Shown one piece after another: positions 32,469 to 42,192 of a DNA stretch of 59,604 nucleotides (the first letter of the stretch is position 1; the number at the start of each line of letters is the position of its first letter). The notes under the pieces were generated by a model. That model searched no databases. It saw only the letters and a program-made list of their open reading frames with translations, and was not told the origin of the DNA. The position numbers and the translations under genes were made by a program. The DNA is taken from the NCBI GenBank assembly GCA_964423875.1, contig CAYRGS010000008.1, forward strand, positions 1 to 59,604, in the 5' to 3' direction. Origin of the DNA: CAYRGS01 sp964423875 (GTDB lineage Bacteria; UBA8248; JACPRG01; G963555815).

Positions 32469-33584
32469 TCACCCGGCGGGGGAATCCGGGATGCGCCACC
32501 GCTCGCCGATGGCCATCAGCCGGACGGCCTCCGGGTCTCCCCCGGCGGCACGGACCGCCTTCTTCAATTCCTTCGGCGGCTGGTCCACGGGTTCGTTGGT
32601 GAGGTCGAAGACGCCCCAGTGCATGGGCAGCATCCACCGGGCGCGAAGCTCTCCGAAGGCCCGGTAGGCCTCGGCGGGGTCCAAGTGAGCGTAGCGCATG
32701 AACCACCGGGGCGCGTAGGCGCCGATGGGCAGCATGGCCGCGTCGATGGGGCCGAACTTCCGGCCGTACTCGGCGAAACCGTGATAGTAGCCACTGTCTC
32801 CGGCGAAGAAGAACTTCCGGCGCTCCGATTCGATCAGCCAGGAGCACCACAGCGTGCTGTTCGCCCCCATGCCGATCCGGTTCGACCAATGCTGGGCCGG
32901 AAGGCAGGTCAACTTCCAGCGGCCATGCCGCGCCGATTGCCACCAGTTAAGCGCCACCACCCGCCTGCCCCGGTCCCGGAACCACCCGGCCAGCCCCATG
33001 GGCACGTACCACGTGACGCTGTCCGGGAGATTTTCCATCGTCCAGGCATCCATGTGGTCGTAATGGTTGTGGGAAAGCATGGCGAAGGCGTCGGCCGGAA
33101 TTTTCCCTACGGGAACGCCGGGCGGATGGAGCCGTTTGGGCCAAAAGGCGCGGGCGCCGAAATGAGGGTCGGTCAGAAACGTGTCGCCGCCGTCCTTCAC
33201 CACATACGTGCAATGACCCACCCAGGTGAAGGAGGTCGAGCGCTCCGGCTCGGACAGATAATCACCGTCATTGGCCACCGTGGGAACACGGGGCGGCGTC
33301 CGCTTCGCCTTCCACCACTCGTTCCGGTAGAAGAGCCTCATCCGGAAATAGCCCAAAGGACTGCGCGTCCCTCTCCACCAGGGGTTGAACCAATCACCGG
33401 GCCGGCCGTGGGGCGCGTAGATGGAGTCCGGCGATCTGGAGAGGAGACCCTCTTCCTCGCGCGAGGGAAGCGGTGAAGGGCCGGAGAACCCGAATCGCCC
33501 ACACCCGGAGAGCATACCCGCCGCGCCGAGACCCGTCCCGGCCGCCAACCGGAGGAACCTCCGTCTGTCGAACCGGCCCTTCAT
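32469..33584 (-). CDS. Tat-exported MBL-fold hydrolase (UlaG/NAPE-PLD-like)
   Basis: 371 aa. The N-terminus has a twin-arginine signal (RRRFLRLAAGTGLGAAGMLSGCG) ending in a lipobox-like LSGC, so export as a lipoprotein is likely. Metal motif SHNHYDHMDAW near 175, FFAGDSGY near 265, and MLPMHWGVF near 330, characteristic of the NAPE-PLD/RomA branch acting on phosphodiester or lipid-like substrates. Start at 33584 just before the signal. Divergent from the glutaredoxin gene. Confidence 0.85.
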   Translation of the reverse strand: MKGRFDRRRFLRLAAGTGLGAAGMLSGCGRFGFSGPSPLPSREEEGLLSRSPDSIYAPHGRPGDWFNPWWRGTRSPLGYFRMRLFYRNEWWKAKRTPPRVPTVANDGDYLSEPERSTSFTWVGHCTYVVKDGGDTFLTDPHFGARAFWPKRLHPPGVPVGKIPADAFAMLSHNHYDHMDAWTMENLPDSVTWYVPMGLAGWFRDRGRRVVALNWWQSARHGRWKLTCLPAQHWSNRIGMGANSTLWCSWLIESERRKFFFAGDSGYYHGFAEYGRKFGPIDAAMLPIGAYAPRWFMRYAHLDPAEAYRAFGELRARWMLPMHWGVFDLTNEPVDQPPKELKKAVRAAGGDPEAVRLMAIGERWRIPDSPAG

Positions 33585-33892
33585 CCCCCCTCCCCCCCCC
33601 CTGACCTCCTGAAATCCGCCGAGCGCGGTCCATTTCAGAACCGGACCTGCATACACCCTATTTTATAGACCATAGGAAACTCAATGAACATTGCAACCCG
33701 GACCCTGCATACGCCGGTCGGCGTTGATGTGCGATGATCCCCGCTCACCTGATTCGATCAAGCGGTCCAAAGGGTTGCAATGATTTGACGAAAGCGACTT
33801 TCGAGATTAGACTCTGAAACCCGATAAACTGGAGTGGGGAAACAATCAAGGGTGGCCTAGGTCGCCTTGGTGAACGTGGAGGAATCGCGGCC
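33585..33892. other. Divergent intergenic region with promoter
   Basis: 308 bases. It carries a good plus-strand promoter at 33785-33813. No gene seen. Confidence 0.6.
33785..33813 (+). promoter_or_regulatory. Sigma70-type promoter for glutaredoxin/hopanoid genes
   Basis: TTGACG (33785-33790), 17-bp spacer, TAGACT (33808-33813). GAAAG/CTTTC in the spacer forms a small inverted repeat that could be an operator. About 75 bases upstream of the GTG at 33893. Confidence 0.55.
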
Positions 33893-34159
33893 GTGTCCCA
33901 ACCCACAGTCATCATCTACACGACTGATCCTTGCGGATACTGCAAGATGGCGAAAACCCTATTCGATAAGAAAGGGGTCGCATATGAAGAGAAATTGGTT
34001 TTCGGTGGAACCCCCGAATGGGAAGAAATGCTGACCGTCACCGACGGCGCCAAGACCGTGCCCCAAGTCCTGATCAATGGTCGGACCGTAGGGGGGTATC
34101 CGGATCTGTTGAAACTCCAAAAGTCCGGAGAGCTGGATTTGCTCTTAAACCTCGCTTGA
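33893..34159 (+). CDS. Glutaredoxin (standard CGYC)
   Basis: 88-aa glutathione-dependent disulfide reductase. Active site DPCGYCKMA at residues 12-20, cis-Pro in TVPQVLINGRTVGGYPDLLKL. GTG start with GGAGGAA upstream. It contrasts with the Sec-containing relative at 12971: this one keeps Cys at both positions. 151 bases before shc, possibly on the same transcript. Confidence 0.9.
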   Translation: MSQPTVIIYTTDPCGYCKMAKTLFDKKGVAYEEKLVFGGTPEWEEMLTVTDGAKTVPQVLINGRTVGGYPDLLKLQKSGELDLLLNLA

Positions 34160-34310
34160 GGGATTCGGACGTCCTTTAGAGCGCCGGGGGTTTTATCTCC
34201 GGCTCTGGCCGACATAAACTGCGGAAATCGATCCCGTGCGGGGAGGCCGCGTCGGGAGGTTTCCTGAGACTTCAACCGAGGCATTGCGTCCATTGCTTCG
34301 GGGAGGCTGA

Positions 34311-36254
34311 ATGGTCAAAAACGCAAGTTTGCCTGTAGAGCGTGCTCCAGGACGGGACGCTCTCGAGCGAACCCGGGACACGAAAAATGTGGTCGAGCGC
34401 GCCCGGGATTGGATTCTGGCGCGTCAGGATCAGGAAGAGGGTTTTTGGGTCGCCGAGCTTCAGGCGGACACAACCCTGACGTCGGACTATGTGATGTTGA
34501 GGGCCTTCCTGGGTACCCTCGACGAAAGGATCAAGCGAAAAGCCGTCCGGCATCTGGAGATGGAACAGCTTCCCGACGGAGGCTGGAACACCTACGCGGG
34601 CGGCCCGTCGGAAATCAACGCGACCGTCAAGGCCTACTTCGCCCTCAAGCTGGCGGGGCTCAAGGAGGACGCCCCCATCCTCCTCCGCGCCCTGGAGGCG
34701 GTCCACCGGCTGGGCGGACTCGAGCGGGCCAACATCTTCACCAAAATCTACCTGGCGCTCCACGGACAAGTGGATTGGGAGCAAATTCCATCCATGCCGG
34801 TGGAGCTCATCTTCGCGCCCAACTGGCTTTACGTAAACATTTACGAGTTCTCTTACTGGACCCGGACGATCATTGTGCCGTTGTTCATCATCGCGGCCGT
34901 TAAGCCGAAAATACGGGTCCTCCCCCCCGACGCGTTGAAAGAGCTCTACCTGAGGGGACCCTCCAAAGCGGACTGGTTTCAGAACGGAAACCGGACCCTC
35001 CTGCGCACCCTGTTCCTGATCGGGGACTCCGTTCTGAAGTTCCTGGAAAAGAAGAACATCTCCGAGATCCGGGCCCGCGCCGTCCAGAAGGCCGAAAAAT
35101 GGATACTCGAACGCCATTTCAAGACCGACGGCCTCGGGGCCATCTACCCCGCGATGGCCAACGCCATCCTCGCCATGAAAGCCCTGGGGTACGACGAGAA
35201 GGAAAATCCCACCCTGGCCAAAGCCCTCCAGGATTTTGAAGACCTGGTCATCGAAGAACCGGATCACCTTCGGGTCCAGCCCTGCGTATCGCCCGTCTGG
35301 GACACCGCCCTCGCTTGTTACGCCTTGCAGGAAGCCGGGGTCTCCGGCGAGCATCCGGCCCTGGTGAAGGCCGCGAACTGGCTCCTGGACAAACAGACCC
35401 ACACCAAGGGCGACTGGCAGGTCAAGGGAAACGGCATGCAGCCGGGGGGCTGGTATTTTCAGTTCCAGAACGAGTACTATCCCGACAACGACGACACCAG
35501 CGCTGTTTTGATGGGTCTTCAAAAAATTGACGTCCGTGACGAGAAACGCAAGGCCGAGGCCATCGATCGGGGACTCCAGTGGGTTCTCCGCATGCAGTGC
35601 AAGGACGGCGGTTGGAGCGCCTTCGAGCGCAACGTCAACAAGATCATTTTGAACAGCATCCCCTACGCTGATCACGGCGCGGTCCTGGACCCCAGCACGT
35701 CCGACCTGACGGGCAGAGTCCTGGAGCTGCTGGGGCGGTTCGGCCACAACAGGAAAAGCCCCGCCGTGCGCCGGGCCGTCCGGTTCCTGAAAAAAGAGCA
35801 GGAGTACGACGGATGCTGGTACGGGCGTTGGGGCGTCAATTACATCTACGGCACCCATCTGGTCCTCCAAGGCCTCGCCAGCGTGAGAGAAGACATGACC
35901 GCTCCTTACGTCAGGAAGGCCGTCCAGTGGCTGATGGAGCACCAGAACGAAGACGGGGGGTGGGGCGAAACGATCGCGTCGTACGACAATCCCGACCTCC
36001 GCGGGCAGGGACCGAGCACGCCCTCCCAAACCGCCTGGGCGATCACCGGACTGATGGCGGCCGGGGAGATCCAACATCCCGCCGTATCGCGGGGCGTCGA
36101 TTTCCTCCTGGACCGACAAACACACGATGGGACCTGGGAAGAAGAAGAGTGGACGGGCACGGGCTTCCCCAAGGTCTTTTATCTGCGGTATCACTTCTAT
36201 CGCCATTACTTCCCCCTCGCAGCCCTTGGACGCTATCACCGCCTCACCCCTTGA
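34311..36254 (+). CDS. shc: Squalene-hopene cyclase
   Basis: 647-aa monotopic membrane enzyme cyclising squalene to hopene/hopanol, the first committed step of hopanoid synthesis. Catalytic DxDD as D392-N-D-D395 in YPDNDDTSA. Repeated QW-type motifs (for example LEMEQLPDGGWNTYAGG, LRMQCKDGGWSAFE, MEHQNEDGGWGE, LDRQTHDGTWEE). Typical length. Tightly followed by an hpnG-like gene. Confidence 0.95.
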   Translation: MVKNASLPVERAPGRDALERTRDTKNVVERARDWILARQDQEEGFWVAELQADTTLTSDYVMLRAFLGTLDERIKRKAVRHLEMEQLPDGGWNTYAGGPSEINATVKAYFALKLAGLKEDAPILLRALEAVHRLGGLERANIFTKIYLALHGQVDWEQIPSMPVELIFAPNWLYVNIYEFSYWTRTIIVPLFIIAAVKPKIRVLPPDALKELYLRGPSKADWFQNGNRTLLRTLFLIGDSVLKFLEKKNISEIRARAVQKAEKWILERHFKTDGLGAIYPAMANAILAMKALGYDEKENPTLAKALQDFEDLVIEEPDHLRVQPCVSPVWDTALACYALQEAGVSGEHPALVKAANWLLDKQTHTKGDWQVKGNGMQPGGWYFQFQNEYYPDNDDTSAVLMGLQKIDVRDEKRKAEAIDRGLQWVLRMQCKDGGWSAFERNVNKIILNSIPYADHGAVLDPSTSDLTGRVLELLGRFGHNRKSPAVRRAVRFLKKEQEYDGCWYGRWGVNYIYGTHLVLQGLASVREDMTAPYVRKAVQWLMEHQNEDGGWGETIASYDNPDLRGQGPSTPSQTAWAITGLMAAGEIQHPAVSRGVDFLLDRQTHDGTWEEEEWTGTGFPKVFYLRYHFYRHYFPLAALGRYHRLTP

Positions 36255-36268
36255 ATCGAAGGTCTCCG

Positions 36269-37057
36269 GTGGAATCGGATGCACCCCAGCCCGCGACGCC
36301 CCTCATCGGAATCCTCTCCGCATTCCAAACGGAGGTGTCTGCCCTCGTCGGAAGCCTGACCTCTCTCGGCAAGATCCTCATCGGCGGAAGAAGAGCCTGG
36401 CGGGGGAGGCTCGGACGCCTCGGCCTCATCGTTCTTCCCGGAGGCATGGGCGGGGAGAAGGCGGCGGCGGCCTCTAGGGCCCTGCTCGACCGGGGCGTAT
36501 CGGTGCTCTTGTGCGTCGGAGCGGCCGGTGCCCTTGACGACCGGCTCCAAATGGGAGACATCGTTATTGCGGAGTGGGTGGTCTCAGCGGACGACCCCGC
36601 GTCGCGCAAGTCGTGCGACCCCGGCATGGCCGAAAGGGCGAAAAGGCTGGCGGCCGAAAGGGGATTCGGAACGTTTGCGGGCGGGCTTGTGAGCGCGGCG
36701 CAACCCGCGAAGACCCCCGGCGAGAAAGCGCGATTGTGGACCGCCACCGGCGCGCTGGCCGTGGATCTGGAGAGCGCGGCGGCGGCCGAAGCGGCTGGCA
36801 GCGTCCCGTTCCTGGCCGTCCGGGTCATCACCGACGATTCCCGGACTGCGCTCCCCGATTTCCGCTCCGTCTGGAAGAAACCCACCAGGCTGCTCAAGGA
36901 CGGGGCGGGGTTTGTCGGGCGGAGCTCGGCGATGCGCCGAGCTCTTCGCACGCATCAGGAATTCCTGCGCCTCTTTCTTGGCTGCTTCCCTTCCCCATCC
37001 GACGACCCGTCGCACGTCGGTCGCTCGCCCGGCGGTCAGGCGGACGGGCGCTCCTGA
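36269..37057 (+). CDS. hpnG: Hopanoid-associated phosphorylase (HpnG-like)
   Basis: 262-aa nucleoside phosphorylase-fold protein. LIGILSAFQTEVSALVGSL at the N-terminus, VLLCVGAAGALDDRLQMGDIVIA near 75-100, and ALAVDLESAAAAEAA near 170, whose Glu matches the ribose-binding residue of MTA/SAH nucleosidases. HpnG removes adenine from adenosylhopane. GTG start 36269, 14 bases after shc. No hpnH (radical SAM adenosylhopane synthase) is in the window. Confidence 0.82.
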   Translation: MESDAPQPATPLIGILSAFQTEVSALVGSLTSLGKILIGGRRAWRGRLGRLGLIVLPGGMGGEKAAAASRALLDRGVSVLLCVGAAGALDDRLQMGDIVIAEWVVSADDPASRKSCDPGMAERAKRLAAERGFGTFAGGLVSAAQPAKTPGEKARLWTATGALAVDLESAAAAEAAGSVPFLAVRVITDDSRTALPDFRSVWKKPTRLLKDGAGFVGRSSAMRRALRTHQEFLRLFLGCFPSPSDDPSHVGRSPGGQADGRS

Positions 37058-37068
37058 GGAGGCCATCC

Positions 37069-38226
37069 ATGCGACGGGCCATGAAGAGGGCGGCATTCGC
37101 TCTGCTCCCCGCCATCGCCCTGCTCCTCGCCGGGGAGCTGGGAGCCCGCGCGCTCCTCTTCGTGCGGCACGGGTACGACCCGAAATGGTTCATCGCGCCC
37201 TTCGGCTGGGAGGGGGGCGACCGGGCGGCTTCCGAATACGAGAACATCCCCTTATATCCTAAGGGGCCGGCCCGGTGGACCGGGAACATCCAGTTCGAAT
37301 TCAAGGACGCCTGTGAGGGCCGGATTCTCTCTTTCCGGTTCAACCGCCTGGGATACCGGGGAGAGGACTGGCGGGAAACCCCGACCGGGGACGCGGTGCG
37401 CGTTCTGGCCCTGGGAGGATCGAGCACGCTGGGGGTGACAAACCCGGAGGACAAGACCTGGCCCGCGATCCTGGAAAAGGACCTTCAGGGAAAACTGGGA
37501 GGGAGCCGCAAGGTCGAGGTCCTCAACGCAGGACGGAACGCCGAGGAGCTGGACCAGATGATCACGGCCTTCAGGGAGACGCTCTATTCGCTCGATCCCC
37601 GCCTGGTGATCTACTACGGCGGCTACAACGAGGTGGCCGTTGACTCGGCCCTGTTCATCGACGTCGGCGAGGCCATCAACCACCTGAACAAGAAGGTGTT
37701 TCCCTGGTTTTACACAACGCTCTATTCGCGGTCGATGCTCTACACGATGCTTTTGGAGAAATACGCGTACTGGCGGGTGAGCCGCTCGTCCTCGGCGCTG
37801 GTCCCTGACGTGAAAGCCTATGTGGAGAGAGTGAAGCGGCTTGCGAAGGCGGTCCGACGCAAGGGGAAAAAACTCTTGATCGTCATCCAGGAGAACCGGC
37901 TCCCCCGGAGGGGAGAGCTGGAAAGGCTGAACCTGAAAGATGGGGACGCAGTTCGGCAGTACGTCTCGGCAACAGGAAACGATGGACTGGGCGTCCTCAA
38001 GAGGATCCACTCCAGGATCCATCACATCCTCATGGAGGCCCTCCGGCGACTCGGCCCGGACTCGCTGGGACCGGACGTTCAGATCATCGACCCCGCAAGC
38101 GCCTTCGCCGGGCAATCCGACCGGAATGAGCTCTTCTGCGATCCGATTCACCTGACCGATAAGGGGAACTTGACTCTCGCCCGATTCATTTCCGGGAAGT
38201 TGTCGAGCGGATTCTTGTCCAAGTGA
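37069..38226 (+). CDS. SGNH/GDSL-hydrolase-like protein with N-terminal membrane anchor
   Basis: 385 aa. N-terminal signal/anchor (AAFALLPAIALLLAGELGARALL). Block I ALGGSSTLGV near 120 (nucleophile Ser), block III YYGGYNEVAV near 185, and block V CDPIHLTDKG near 360 with catalytic Asp and His. Probably a periplasmic or membrane-linked esterase or acyltransferase. It begins 11 bases after hpnG behind GAGGAGG, so a role in hopanoid or lipid decoration is possible, on context only. Confidence 0.78.
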   Translation: MRRAMKRAAFALLPAIALLLAGELGARALLFVRHGYDPKWFIAPFGWEGGDRAASEYENIPLYPKGPARWTGNIQFEFKDACEGRILSFRFNRLGYRGEDWRETPTGDAVRVLALGGSSTLGVTNPEDKTWPAILEKDLQGKLGGSRKVEVLNAGRNAEELDQMITAFRETLYSLDPRLVIYYGGYNEVAVDSALFIDVGEAINHLNKKVFPWFYTTLYSRSMLYTMLLEKYAYWRVSRSSSALVPDVKAYVERVKRLAKAVRRKGKKLLIVIQENRLPRRGELERLNLKDGDAVRQYVSATGNDGLGVLKRIHSRIHHILMEALRRLGPDSLGPDVQIIDPASAFAGQSDRNELFCDPIHLTDKGNLTLARFISGKLSSGFLSK

Positions 38227-38477
38227 ACGGCAGCCGGGAGCCGTGGAGCCTCAAGGGCGCGCTCAACAGGCCCGGCTTTGACACTGGAGGGGAGGTCACA
38301 TAGGCTGACAATTAGCCCCAAGACTTTCCGCTGAAGTCGGGGCGCCCGCCTTGCTGATCCAACCGGGCGTCGGGAGGAGAGGGGGACACACTCCTCCGCA
38401 TAAGGTGTGAACCCCCGGGGGAAACCGAAAACCCGGCGCCGTCAACCGATCGACGCCGAATCACGGAGTATGGATGA

Positions 38478-39461
38478 ATGGCGAAGAGAAAAGGCATGCG
38501 GGAAGGCGCCCTCTGGCCCGCGCTGAGAGGATACTGGCATCCGGTGGCCTTCGCGGACGAGCTCAAGGACGATAAACCTCTGGCGGTCACGCTTCTGGAC
38601 GAGCGCCTGGCCATCTGCCGGCTGGGCGGCAAGCCGCGGGCGTTCTATGACCTTTGCGTCCACCGGGGGACCCCCATCTCCATGGGATGGGTCGAAGGGG
38701 AGAGCATCGTCTGCGCCTATCACGGCTGGACCTACAACAGCAAGGGTGTGTGCACGCGCATCCCCTCGATTCCCGATAAGCACCCCATTCCCAAAAAGGC
38801 CTGCCTGACCTCCTACCTCTGCGAGGAAAAGTACGGCATCATCTGGGTCTGCATGTCGGAGAAACCCAAGACGCCCATCGCCGATTACCCGGAGTACGAC
38901 GATGACGACTACGACGTTTTCGTCAAAGACAAGGACACGTGGGATTGCAGCTCCGCCCGGGCCATCGAGAACTTCGTGGATCAGGCCCACTTTCCCTGGG
39001 TTCACGAGGGGATTCTGGGGGACCGCGAGCATGCCGTCACGTCGGAAATCGAGCTCGAACGGGACGGCGAGGCGCTTCTCTTCCGACGTCAGGACCTCGC
39101 CAGCAAGTTCCACCCGGTGCCCCACATCCGTAATTACCGCCTCACGCGGCCCTTCACCATCTACCAAAGGAAGGAAGAGGACAGCGGCAACGCCGAGTGC
39201 TTCTTTTTCGTCGTGACCCCCCATTCGGCCAAGAAAACCACTTGGTACTTCTTGATCGCCCGGAACTTCGACCCGGAGGCGATGGGCGTCCAGGGGGAAG
39301 AGCACTTTTACCGGACCATCCTCGAACAGGACCTGGTCATTCTCAAAGAGCAACGGCCGGAGGAGCTGCCCCTCGACCTGAGCGAGGAACTCCACATCAA
39401 GGGACCGGACGCGGTAGCCTTGGCCTACCGAAAAATCCTGGCGGAATTGGACGTCGAGTGA
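38478..39461 (+). CDS. Rieske non-heme iron oxygenase, alpha-type subunit
   Basis: 327 aa. Rieske [2Fe-2S] ligands Cys-x-His in LCVHRGTP near 54 and Cys-x2-His in CAYHGWTYN near 76; catalytic Fe site in ENFVDQAHFPWVHEG near 165-180 with the bridging Asp and two His. Phthalate-dioxygenase-like oxygenases demethylate or hydroxylate aromatics. No reductase or ferredoxin gene adjoins it, so electron transfer must come from elsewhere. Confidence 0.88.
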   Translation: MAKRKGMREGALWPALRGYWHPVAFADELKDDKPLAVTLLDERLAICRLGGKPRAFYDLCVHRGTPISMGWVEGESIVCAYHGWTYNSKGVCTRIPSIPDKHPIPKKACLTSYLCEEKYGIIWVCMSEKPKTPIADYPEYDDDDYDVFVKDKDTWDCSSARAIENFVDQAHFPWVHEGILGDREHAVTSEIELERDGEALLFRRQDLASKFHPVPHIRNYRLTRPFTIYQRKEEDSGNAECFFFVVTPHSAKKTTWYFLIARNFDPEAMGVQGEEHFYRTILEQDLVILKEQRPEELPLDLSEELHIKGPDAVALAYRKILAELDVE

Positions 39462-39611
39462 GAAGCCGGTGTGAGGGGTCCGGTGAAAAAGCCGCGAAGC
39501 GTCCCGAACCGGGCGGACTCCCCCCCGTGTCGGCCCGTCATCCACGACGAAGTGAGGAGGTCGTGAGAATCACGGGCCTTGCCCTCCCGCCGATGCGGGC
39601 CTTCTTGGGAT

Positions 39612-41870
39612 TCAACCGGGTCGGATGATCTTCTCGGAGGTCAACGGAAGGTCCCGGATGCGAACCCCGGCGGCGTGATAGACGGCGTTGGCGACCGCGG
39701 CGGACGTGGGGTTGATGGGCGCTTCGGAGCACCCCTTGGCCCCGTACGGGCCGATGGGGTCGTTGGACTCGATGAGGATCGAGTGGACCTTGGGGGAAAA
39801 CTCGGCGTTGGGGAGTGAATAATCGGCCAGGCTGCCGTTCATCGCCTGGCCTTCTGCGTATTGCAACCCCTCGGTGATGGCGTAGCCGAGCCCCTGGATC
39901 ACCGCGCCGTGCACCTGCCCGTCCGCCGTCAGGGGATTCAGGACGAACCCCACGTCGTCGGCCGCCCAGATGTCCAGCACCTCCACCTGGCCGGTCTGCA
40001 TGTCTACTTCCACTTCAACCGCCTGGGCGGTGAACTCGTAAGCGGGGGCGAAGTTCCCGTACAGCCCCTTGTCGAGGACAAAATCGTTCGGGGCATCGTA
40101 GACACCGTGACCAACGACGGGCTTTCCGTTCTTCCGAAACAGGCCGGACGCGACCGTGTCGGCGACGGAGACCCTGCGGTCGGGGGCGTTCTCGACGAAG
40201 ACGAAGCCGTCCCGAATGCTCAGATCCTCGGGGCGGGCCTCGAGTTGTTCGGCCGCCCCTTCGAGAATCTGCCGCCGCGCGTCCCGTGCCGCCATTTGCG
40301 CCGCTTTCCCGCCGATCACAGTGAGCCGGCTGGCGTACGCCCCGAAGCTGTAAGGGGTGGTGTCCGTGTCGGCGGGGGTAAGCACCACGTCTTGAACGGA
40401 CATCCCCAGTTCTTCAGCGACGATCTGGGTGAGGACTGTCTTGGCCCCCTGGCCGATGTCTCCCTCCCCGCACAGCAGCACCGCGCCGCCGTCCTCGTTG
40501 ATTCTTACGTCCATGCACGCCCCGTCCCAATCCCCGTAAACGCGGGCGCCGCTGGTGTGGATGGCGCAGGCCAGACCGATCCCGCGCCGCTTGGCTCCGG
40601 TCCCGGTCGCGGCCCGCTTGGCATCCCAGCCGCAATCGTCGAGGACCCTCCGGATACACCGCTCCATCTCGCAGGACTCGATCTTCCAACCGTGCACGGT
40701 GGTGTCGCCGACCCGGGTGCAGTTTCTGAGCCGCAGCTCGGCCGGGTCCAGGTCAACGGCTTCGGCCAGGGCGTCGAGGTGCTGTTCCAGCGCGAAGCCC
40801 ATCTGCGGGTTCCCGTAGCCGCGAAAGGCCCCTTTCGGCGTGGTGTGGGTGTAGACGAGCAGACCCTCGGTTTGAAGGTTCTTTTGCCGGTAGTGATTGT
40901 CCATCCGCATGATGCCGCCGACGAGGATCCCGAGACATTTGCCGACGTAGCACCCCGTATCGGCCACAACCCGGCATTCCTTGGCGGTGATTTTCCCGTC
41001 CCGCTTGATCCCCATTTTGAGGTCGATCTTCATCGGGACGCGGGGGCGTCCGGCCTGGAACTCTTCGAGGCGGGTGTTCACCAGCCGCACGGGGGCGTCG
41101 GTCTTTCGGGCGAGCAGCGAGGCGATCATCGTCAGCGGCTCGTCCACGTATTTTCCGCCGAACGCGCCGCCCACGGCCGACTGGATCACCCGGACTTTCG
41201 ACAGGGGGACGCCGATGGCCTTGGCGATCTTCTTGCGGGCGTAAAAGATGGCCTGGCAGGGCGTCCAGACCGTCAGGCGGCCTTCCCGGTCCCACCGGGC
41301 CAACGCCCCGATGGGCTCCATGTAGGCCTGGGAGACGACCGAAGTCCGGTAGGTTTCCTCCAGGACCACGTCCGCCTCGCGAAAGCCCCCGGCGGGATCG
41401 CCGCGCGTGAATTCAATCGGCGCGGCCAGATTGCCGAATTCGTGAACCTTCGGCGCGTCCGGCGCCAGGGCGGCCTCGGTATCCAGGACGGCGGGGAGGG
41501 GCTCATACTCCACATCGATCAATCCCAGCGCGTCCAGGGCCACAGCCTCGTCCACCGCCGCGACGGCCGCCACTTCGTGGCCCACGAACAGGACGCGGTC
41601 GATCGCCAGTGTCGTCTGATCGTCGATGACCGATCCCCACCGATTGGGAGGGACGTCCCGGCCGGTCAGGACCGCCTTGACCCCCGGAAGACCGAGGGCG
41701 CGGGCCGCATCGAGATGAACGATGCGCGCATGCGCATAGGGACTCCTGAGCACCTTGGCGTGAAGCATCCGCGGGAGTGTCATATCGGCCACGTATTCGA
41801 GCGCCCCCGTGACCTTGTGGGGCGCATCGACCATCGGCGTCGATTTTCCGATCACTGAATATTCAGGCAT
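39612..41870 (-). CDS. Xanthine dehydrogenase-family molybdopterin-binding subunit (orphan)
   Basis: 752-aa large subunit of the molybdenum hydroxylase family. Aldehyde oxidase a/b hammerhead 1-120 (GALEYVADMTLPRMLHAKVL), MoCo loops VGGAFGGKYVDEP near 232 and KGAFRGYGNPQ near 345, GEGDIGQG near 470, and catalytic Glu in KGCSEAPINP near 725. Could hydroxylate an aldehyde, purine or N-heterocycle. The usual FAD and [2Fe-2S] subunit genes are absent on both sides, which is unusual. Confidence 0.9.
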   Translation of the reverse strand: MPEYSVIGKSTPMVDAPHKVTGALEYVADMTLPRMLHAKVLRSPYAHARIVHLDAARALGLPGVKAVLTGRDVPPNRWGSVIDDQTTLAIDRVLFVGHEVAAVAAVDEAVALDALGLIDVEYEPLPAVLDTEAALAPDAPKVHEFGNLAAPIEFTRGDPAGGFREADVVLEETYRTSVVSQAYMEPIGALARWDREGRLTVWTPCQAIFYARKKIAKAIGVPLSKVRVIQSAVGGAFGGKYVDEPLTMIASLLARKTDAPVRLVNTRLEEFQAGRPRVPMKIDLKMGIKRDGKITAKECRVVADTGCYVGKCLGILVGGIMRMDNHYRQKNLQTEGLLVYTHTTPKGAFRGYGNPQMGFALEQHLDALAEAVDLDPAELRLRNCTRVGDTTVHGWKIESCEMERCIRRVLDDCGWDAKRAATGTGAKRRGIGLACAIHTSGARVYGDWDGACMDVRINEDGGAVLLCGEGDIGQGAKTVLTQIVAEELGMSVQDVVLTPADTDTTPYSFGAYASRLTVIGGKAAQMAARDARRQILEGAAEQLEARPEDLSIRDGFVFVENAPDRRVSVADTVASGLFRKNGKPVVGHGVYDAPNDFVLDKGLYGNFAPAYEFTAQAVEVEVDMQTGQVEVLDIWAADDVGFVLNPLTADGQVHGAVIQGLGYAITEGLQYAEGQAMNGSLADYSLPNAEFSPKVHSILIESNDPIGPYGAKGCSEAPINPTSAAVANAVYHAAGVRIRDLPLTSEKIIRPG

Positions 41871-42144
41871 GGCTTCTTCTCACGCGGTGTGAATCCAACC
41901 GCCCCGCCGCAAAGACGCGACCTTCTGACGCTCTCCCGGTTGCGACCGGAACCACTTCAAGGGTAACGATCCGCCGGAATTCCGTCAACAACGGATCCGA
42001 CAACCGCGGATTTCACAGATGGGCACAGATTCTTGCCACCCTCAATCGGATCTGACCCCATCAATTCCCTGCACCGAACACCGTGGCGGCGTAAGCCAAT
42101 AGCCAAGCATTCAGTATGGTGTTCCCAGAATCCCACAGGTTCCC

Positions 42145-42173
42145 TTGACTAGAAGCGAAAATTGTCTTATTGT
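42145..42173 (+). promoter_or_regulatory. Sigma70-type promoter of the decarboxylase operon
   Basis: TTGACT (42145-42150), 17-bp spacer, TATTGT (42168-42173). Transcription would begin near 42180, just ahead of a terminator hairpin. Confidence 0.6.
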
Positions 42174-42192
42174 ATGATCATCATTCAATACG

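Noticed and set aside
34272..36284. 670-aa minus-strand open frame
   Set aside because: Antisense shadow of squalene-hopene cyclase, which has clear catalytic motifs.
39861..41858. 665-aa plus-strand open frame
   Set aside because: Antisense shadow of the molybdopterin dehydrogenase subunit.
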